64,000 nucleotides of DNA, taken from assembly GCF_910592395.1 (NCBI RefSeq), contig NC_088315.1, positions 8,374,501-8,438,500 on the forward strand, given 5' to 3'. Shown in pieces: positions 58,906 through 64,000 of this stretch (positions within the stretch are counted from its first letter, which is position 1; every line of letters starts with the position of its first letter). The stretch comes from Lineus longissimus (Eukaryota; Nemertea; Pilidiophora; Heteronemertea; Lineidae). A program made the position numbers and the translations under genes. The notes under the pieces were generated by a model. The model ran no database searches. It was not told the origin of the DNA and saw only the letters and a program-made list of their open reading frames with translations.

Positions 58906-59276
58906 AGCAGAGATTTGTTGTGTCTATTCATGTTTAGCACAGATTTTTTTCGTGTCTGTTCATGTTAAGTACAGTTTTTTTTCGTGTCTGTTCATGTTAA
59001 GCACAGATTTTGTCATGTCTGTTCATGTTAAGTACAGATTTTTTGTGTCTGTTCATGTTAAGCACAGATTTTGTCTTGTCTGTACATTTTAAGCACAGAT
59101 TTTGTCATGTCTGTTCATGTTAAGTACAGATTTTTTGTGTCTGTTCATGTTAAGCACAGATTTTTTTCTTGTCTGTTCATGTTAAGCACAGATTTTGTCT
59201 TGTCTGTACATTTTAAGCACAGATTTTGTCTTGTCTGTTCATGTTTAGCACAGATTTGTCATGTCTGTTCATGTAA
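58906..59276. repeat. Minisatellite, unit about 31 bp, about 12 copies
   Basis: Units of the form CACAGATTTTGTCATGTCTG followed by TTCATGTTAAG, with variable T runs. The plus-strand frames across it (cysteine- and phenylalanine-rich) are artefacts. Confidence 0.9.
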
Positions 59277-60230
59277 GAGATCCACTGCATCAGAAATCAC
59301 AAAAAAACGACTGGCTTCCATGAGGTCAAGATTTATTGCAAAACACAAATGCTTCTGCCATATAGCAGTTGCTCATAATGGGTACTTGTATGCAAAAATT
59401 CTTACCGCATATATAGTGTTTCCAGGCATTGAGGAATATTGCCAATAATGTCTCTCTCTTGCATTATCAACACCACTCTTATAAGTTATTTATCCTTATT
59501 GAGCTCTGAAATACCGATATGGCGATTGTCACTCAAAATAGTTGCCCAGTTTCGTATTATTGGACAACTGACACGCTCGTTTCGGATTGATGTTTGCGGC
59601 CCTCAAAGTGAGTGATGGGCAGAGATTGCTCATCCTGAGGGTAACCATCTTTATGAATACCACCGACCATCAAATCAAACGAGGCTGACAAAGACATGCC
59701 TCGAGAAATCTTGGCACCGATGGGAGAGATGAAAGCGATTTGGACACTGCTATAAACGGAAAGGCTGGCGAATAAATCTCGGAAATCTTTTCATGAATGT
59801 TGAGCTGTCTTGTCCACCCTGTGGTATAAGCTGCAACCTCTCCGAGCGTCTCCCACCTCCCCGAGTCATGGCCAACCACCTCTCCGAGTCATAGCCAACC
59901 ACCTCTCCGAGTATGGACCTTTCATCCAACTTACAGCTTCCTCACAAGCAAAGGCTATGCGAGGAAACCCAAACTGATTTGGATCATGAATACAAGATTA
60001 ACCTCAAATCCATCTTGTCACAAGAAGTTTGCCAAACTCAAATACTTCCTGCTATATCATTCTGTGAAAATAATTCTTCAATGTGACTCTTAGTAATCCT
60101 CGATAGCTAGACTAAGCACCTTATCCTCTTGGGTCAACCCTTCAAACTGATGAGGTGCATGGTAAGGGCTTTTAAGATCTTTCGTGAAGATCACTGGATT
60201 TGGAATATCAAGCCAGTGATATTTATCATG
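59277..60230. other. No gene; a short 24-bp repeat at 59818-59915
   Basis: The words CACCTCTCCGAGTCATAGCC and CACCTCCCCGAGTCATGGCC repeat three to four times at 59818-59915. The remainder shows nothing. Confidence 0.5.
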
Positions 60231-61007
60231 TTAAAGGCCGGGGGTTCCCTATAAATAGCTGATTAGTATTCAGTATGGCAGAAACACACTCATTTCATAT
60301 GCATCAAGAGCTCTGACCAAATTTTTCACTTTTTCTTGAATTACTCCTATAATATGTTGTGTATAAATCCTAAAATGGTACATAGACCCAATGAATGCGA
60401 AACTGAAGGGATTAGCAATTAAGAGTTCATAAAATGTCTGAACTGATGAGAAATAAAGGAATGAAATTTTTTCCCTGCCAGTAACAGTTATATTTTCAAA
60501 ATCAGCTCATGAATATTCATGATCATTAGTGCCTGTGTTTACAACATGAGTATCACTTGTGTTGCTATGGTAAACAAAGATGGTGGATGAAGAGAGGCAG
60601 CATGCTGGATCATTTATGCATGCTAGGTAAAAGTGTAGAAAATCTACTTACAAATCCATCCAAAACTTGTCTAAATCCTTTTTATAAAATTTTGACAAAA
60701 GTACATCCCAGGAAAAAGATAAATCAGCAATTAATTCACATAAGTTTTGATGTCTATGTCAGTTTGCAATCAGCAATGTATCGTATGTGTATTCCACCTC
60801 GGCATCAACTGTTCAGGGATCCATGAAGAAGCAAAATTATATCTTTTCACAATTCCAAATTATTTCAAATTCCACGTCAAGAAAGAAACAAAAGTATTCA
60901 ACTAAAATCGCAATCCTAATCAAAGACCTATGGTGGAAATCACCAAGCAGAATGTCAATACTATTCTTCACCATGTTCACGAAAAATAAGATAAGCAGGA
61001 GGCTGAG
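60231..61007. other. Presumed left flank of the two-gene transposon
   Basis: TTAA at 60231-60234 is followed by AGGCCGGGGGTTCCCTATAA, a plausible left terminus for a TTAA-targeting element. The inverted partner would lie beyond the window, so this is unproven. An exon-like string ATGGTGGATGAAGAGAGGCA with a GTAAAA donor (about 60580-60630) faces the wrong way for the ballast gene and its partner exon is unknown. Confidence 0.3.
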
Positions 61008-61598
61008 TCATTCCCACATATGTCCCATGTATGGCAGAGAAGCCGGGTTTGGAAACCATTGTCTAACTAGCAGAAGAACACATTTTGGCATGATGTCCCT
61101 TTTATGGTACACATAATGTTTTCGACGAGGATCTGTGGATAGAGCAGCAGCTTTCCTCTCTTGGTATCTTGCATCATCCCATACACCATAATGAAGAAGC
61201 ATCGTCCAGAACCTTTTGTAAATCAGCCTCCTGTAATCATGGTTGTCTTCATTGGCCTCATGATCCTCTGTCTCCCACCACAGCTGTCTATGATGTTCAT
61301 CACTTATACATGGCTTGCACAGACATATCTGACACTCTTCCCTCTCTTGATCCTGCTCCAACCTAAAATTGTTCATGTAGGGCTGTCCAGGCTCTGGACC
61401 CACTTCTTGGTCATTTGCCTCCCCTTCCTGATCCTGGTCGTTGTTGTCACTTTCCACTTCATCATTCTGCTGTGCTCTGTTCAAGTCTCCAGGGTTTACT
61501 TCCTCTAAATCCCAATTGTAGTGGTTAAAAAGGGCCCGAATGGTTTCTTTTTGCTCCTCGGTAACACCGCGAAGTGCAAAGATTGCATTATTTTCCAT
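61008..61598 (-). CDS. P2X7 'ballast'-domain protein (no channel part), transposon-associated
   Basis: Intronless, 196 aa, with the ATG in a perfect start context (GCCATGG). The N-terminal 35 residues (GVTEEQKETIRALFNHYNWD) may be a small helical segment. Residues 40-87 are an acidic, disordered linker (DNNDQDQEGE). Residues 88-196 match the intracellular domain of the vertebrate P2X7 receptor: a Cys cluster ECQICLCKPC (C89, C92, C94, C97), the YRRLIYKRFW segment (122-131) and the terminal DIMPKCVLLLVRQWFPNPAS followed by Y-x-G, equivalent to 'ILPSCCRWRIRKEFP...YSGF' in P2X7. In P2X7 this domain binds two zinc ions and a guanine nucleotide. No transmembrane helices or P2X ectodomain are present. 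Stand-alone ballast proteins are known in invertebrates. The neighbour is a divergent transposase, so I read it as the second protein of that element, perhaps nucleic-acid binding; function unknown. Confidence 0.8.
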   Translation of the reverse strand: MENNAIFALRGVTEEQKETIRALFNHYNWDLEEVNPGDLNRAQQNDEVESDNNDQDQEGEANDQEVGPEPGQPYMNNFRLEQDQEREECQICLCKPCISDEHHRQLWWETEDHEANEDNHDYRRLIYKRFWTMLLHYGVWDDARYQERKAAALSTDPRRKHYVYHKRDIMPKCVLLLVRQWFPNPASLPYMGHMWE

Positions 61599-62345
61599 GG
61601 CTGAGAAGCATGTACGTATCAGTCTTTATGTATCCTTGGTATCATAGACAAAGACTGAATGAAATTGGCGGGAGTAATCTCATGACCTTGAAACTTTGGA
61701 CTAGCATGGAGGGGGGGGGGGGAGGATGTACATGTTTTTACAATTTTTGTTCACAGTCATCTTATTTCACATTGGATGTTAATCATCTGGCTTTTGTTTG
61801 ATCTTTTGGAATTCTAATCAATCTCTATGCATTTTTCGTAATATTTAGGCATTAAAAAACATCAGAAATAAGTAACATCTATATCTTCTACCCCTATACT
61901 ATGATTACTTGGAACTGGCCAACATCATCCCAGAATAATATGTAACCTGGAAAATTTTGCTGACCTGGCAGCTTCTTGGCACATAGTAACCATGTCATAG
62001 CAGATTAGTATAGGCCAAAGCATTTTGTTCTAAGATTAATGGGCAGCAAAGCGCATTATTTTAGAATCAATAGGACTGCTGTAAGAAAGGTCTGTTAGTA
62101 TTGTTCATAAATTTGAACTAATTTTGGGATAGTGAATGTTTGGTTGTTTAATTCTGAGATCTTGGGGTGTTTTCTCAGTGCTAGTTATGTTGTTGTTACA
62201 AGGTATGACACATCCTGTTAATCAAAGAAATACATCAAGTGGTCTTGTGAACTATCATGGTGAAGCTGCATGGTAAACAGGAAATATTGGGAACACCTAT
62301 CATATAAAGGTGAGCTTGGGTCCATTCACTTTCATTGAAGTAACC
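61599..62345. promoter_or_regulatory. Divergent intergenic region between ballast gene and transposase
   Basis: 747 bp separate the two start codons, so both genes must be transcribed outward from here. It contains a G run (61711-61722) and AT-rich stretches. No TATA box is certain. A bidirectional promoter is inferred from the layout only. Confidence 0.45.
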
Positions 62346-63953
62346 ATGGCTAATAGTCAACCAAAACCATATACTCGCCCTCCAAGGTTCAAAATCGACA
62401 TACCAGGAGATGACACTTTCAGAACGTCGATCCTTTCGAAAATAGCAAAAGTTAGGGACTACTTGAGAATGAAACTTGGCAGTTGTGTGACAAATGCAAC
62501 TGTCATGGAGAACATCCTTGACTTTTGGGACAAGAACCACCAGGTGGAATCGGGGACTGACGAATACTGGGCAGGAATGAATATGTACATGGCCACACCC
62601 ATTGAGAATACAGACCAGAGGAATTTCGTGGTGTCTGATTTTTCCTTTGACAAAATGATTCAAGTCGCAGAGCAGCATGGAAGGCATTGTACATCCGACC
62701 TTTCGGTGATAAACACAATTTATCGTGGACATTGCGTCATCAAAAAGCTTCGGTGTAAGAGACATAAAGCTAGACACAACTACAGCTGGGCATCTTCACC
62801 ATATTTACCAAATGGGGAGTTTCTTTGCAACACACGGATTGGACATGGATACTTTGCAAGTGGAATACTTCCGGTGCAGTACAGAAGATTTACAGAAGCT
62901 GCTGGGATAGGGACTATCTCAAAACAAAAACAAAAAGCTCTTTTTGAGGATTACAAGCCATGTGTGAAAGAGGAATACAAGGCATCAACCCTCAAAGCCC
63001 TCAATGAGGAAAAACAGCGCTATCCAGAAGGGGAAGGGATTGAAATCGAAACAGATGCAAGGCATGGCTGGAGAAAAAATGCCAAGGACTCCAGCATTGC
63101 GTGCCTTGGTGACAAGACCCATAAAGTTCTGTCCTGTCAGAACATTTCGAAGGAAGACGATAAAGTGGCCCAACGGCACGAAAAAATAGGAACTGTTCGA
63201 CTCTATGAATATTTCGATTCCACGGGAACAAAAATCAAAATCCACAGCCATGACCGAAACCTTTCAATCAATAAATACTTGCGGGTGCATCAAAAAGACA
63301 CTAAAAACCAGAATGACGTGTGGCATGGAGTCAAGGGGGCAAGTAAGGCGGTCCTTGAAGTTGGGCAAGGTGCAAAGAAGAGACAAGGTGCCACATGGCA
63401 CGAGCAGCTTCATGACAAAGCTCAGCCAGTTGCCACCCACATACACTGGGCAGTTCAGAATTGTGAGGGAAACCCTGACTACATCAGGAACTCCTTGGAT
63501 AATGTGGTGAAACACTACAGTAATGACCACAGAAAGTGTGCCAAAATATCGCGATGCAAAAAGGACAGGAAATATAAACCTTCCCGTGTTGTCATCACAA
63601 ACACAAAAGCTAAAGATCTTCTTCAAACAGCCATTGAGAACAATGTGATTTATAAACATCCAGAGGATTATGTGCTTGGGAGGACAACCTACCACACAGA
63701 GTCATTCAACAACGTCTTTAATATATTCACTGACAAACGGATATCAATGGGCAGTGACAATTACCAAATGCGAGCCAACCTAGCAGTAGTTCACTGGAAT
63801 GAAAATGTGGACCGTGACGTAACTTCTGTGTGGACCAGCGAGGCCACTGGAAGTTCGCAAAGACAACGAACAAAAAAGAACAGAAAGGCAAACACTTATG
63901 TATACAGAAATAACATTTGGCAGCGGCTTATGGCAAACCTATACCACCAGTAA
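62346..63953 (+). CDS. DDE transposase, Kolobok-like layout, intact
   Basis: Intronless and 535 aa, from ATG 62346 (ACCATGG context). The frame is open further upstream to 62310, but that start would be GTG and is not needed. An N-terminal conserved block, WASSPYLPNGEFLCNTRIGH, then GYFASGILPVQYRRFTEAAG (residues 148-187), precedes the catalytic region. Candidate acidic triad: D237 in ETDARHGW, D303 in SHDRNLS and E452 in YHTESFN. NDVWHGVKG (323-331) and HIHWAVQNCEG (365-375) between the second and third acid are the 'DVWH..K' and 'H..W....C.G' signatures I know from the Kolobok-type transposases of cnidarians and other invertebrates. The basic tail (RQRTKKNRK) may be nuclear targeting. No THAP zinc finger is seen. 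There is no stop or frameshift, so the copy may be active. Superfamily assignment is moderately sure; DDE transposase is confident. Confidence 0.8.
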   Translation: MANSQPKPYTRPPRFKIDIPGDDTFRTSILSKIAKVRDYLRMKLGSCVTNATVMENILDFWDKNHQVESGTDEYWAGMNMYMATPIENTDQRNFVVSDFSFDKMIQVAEQHGRHCTSDLSVINTIYRGHCVIKKLRCKRHKARHNYSWASSPYLPNGEFLCNTRIGHGYFASGILPVQYRRFTEAAGIGTISKQKQKALFEDYKPCVKEEYKASTLKALNEEKQRYPEGEGIEIETDARHGWRKNAKDSSIACLGDKTHKVLSCQNISKEDDKVAQRHEKIGTVRLYEYFDSTGTKIKIHSHDRNLSINKYLRVHQKDTKNQNDVWHGVKGASKAVLEVGQGAKKRQGATWHEQLHDKAQPVATHIHWAVQNCEGNPDYIRNSLDNVVKHYSNDHRKCAKISRCKKDRKYKPSRVVITNTKAKDLLQTAIENNVIYKHPEDYVLGRTTYHTESFNNVFNIFTDKRISMGSDNYQMRANLAVVHWNENVDRDVTSVWTSEATGSSQRQRTKKNRKANTYVYRNNIWQRLMANLYHQ

Positions 63954-64000
63954 CTTTTTGACATCTCATGATTTTTTGACAGTAAATTTGGAGCATCATT

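Noticed and set aside
60557-60826. 89-codon frame and exon-like ATGGTGGATGAAGAG...GTAAAA
   Set aside because: It lies on the opposite strand to the ballast gene, has no matching acceptor in the right phase and no domain. It is probably the transposon's left untranslated flank.
62310-62345. N-terminal extension of the transposase frame from 62310
   Set aside because: That start is a GTG codon. The ATG at 62346 has an optimal context and is the sensible eukaryotic start.
62235-62777. 180-codon open frame on the minus strand opposite the transposase
   Set aside because: It is the antisense shadow of a conserved coding region and shows no domain of its own.
1-64000. CRISPR arrays, bacterial operons or rRNA genes
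   Set aside because: The tandem repeats here lack unique spacers between constant repeats, and no prokaryotic coding or rRNA sequence is visible.

Overview
This is animal nuclear DNA. Genes are split by GT-AG introns and sit in a large excess of repeats: MITEs, foldback elements, a tRNA-derived SINE, satellite and minisatellite arrays. No prokaryotic gene, CRISPR array or rRNA is visible. The style of the repeats (TAGGCCTA-type words, SINE tails with an AAAGCGCTTTGAGT core, elements ending in GGCCC..GGGCC) is what I associate with marine invertebrates. An echinoderm or hemichordate is my best guess, held with low confidence.

The host gene is a plus-strand homologue of the PLEKHA5/6/7 family (two WW domains followed, outside this window, by a PH domain). 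Exon 1 (396-478) and exon 2 (631-707) together encode the start methionine and the whole first WW domain. Exon 3 (35331-35388) encodes the first half of the second WW domain, after a 34.6 kb intron. The next exon was not found, so intron 3 probably runs past the window. A short exon at 8291-8309 has an ATG, a strong donor and the right phase to splice onto exon 3. It would give an isoform lacking the first WW domain.

The introns hold most of the sequence. From left to right they contain: a family of 160-180 bp TA-flanked MITEs (1.8, 2.7, 3.5, 4.2, 10.2 and 35.1 kb); small minisatellites (3.8 and 5.9 kb); a TA-flanked foldback element (11.1-11.8 kb); a 145-bp tandem array (12.1-13.9 kb); an element with a terminal hairpin (14.5-15.6 kb); a hAT-like non-autonomous transposon filled with CACTG words (17.0-18.5 kb); diverged tandem repeats (21.5-22.1 and 25.1-30.0 kb), interrupted by a 2.3 kb insertion that carries exon-like signals and by a SINE; a relic of a protein-coding tandem repeat on the minus strand (33.0-33.6 kb); a 0.71 kb satellite (35.9-40.5 kb); a near-perfect 99-bp-arm palindrome (49.2 kb); a foldback element with an 8-bp target duplication nested in an older element (53.0-53.9 kb); and a 37/74-bp higher-order minisatellite (57.5-58.2 kb).

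The right end (about 60.2 kb to beyond 64 kb) looks like an autonomous DNA transposon with two intact, divergent genes about 0.75 kb apart. One is an intronless DDE transposase of Kolobok-like layout (plus strand, 535 aa). The other is a 196-aa protein (minus strand) with the cysteine-rich cytoplasmic 'ballast' domain known from the C-terminus of the P2X7 receptor but with no channel part. This pairing is the most interesting system in the window. Its right end is not visible, so the element boundaries remain unproven.
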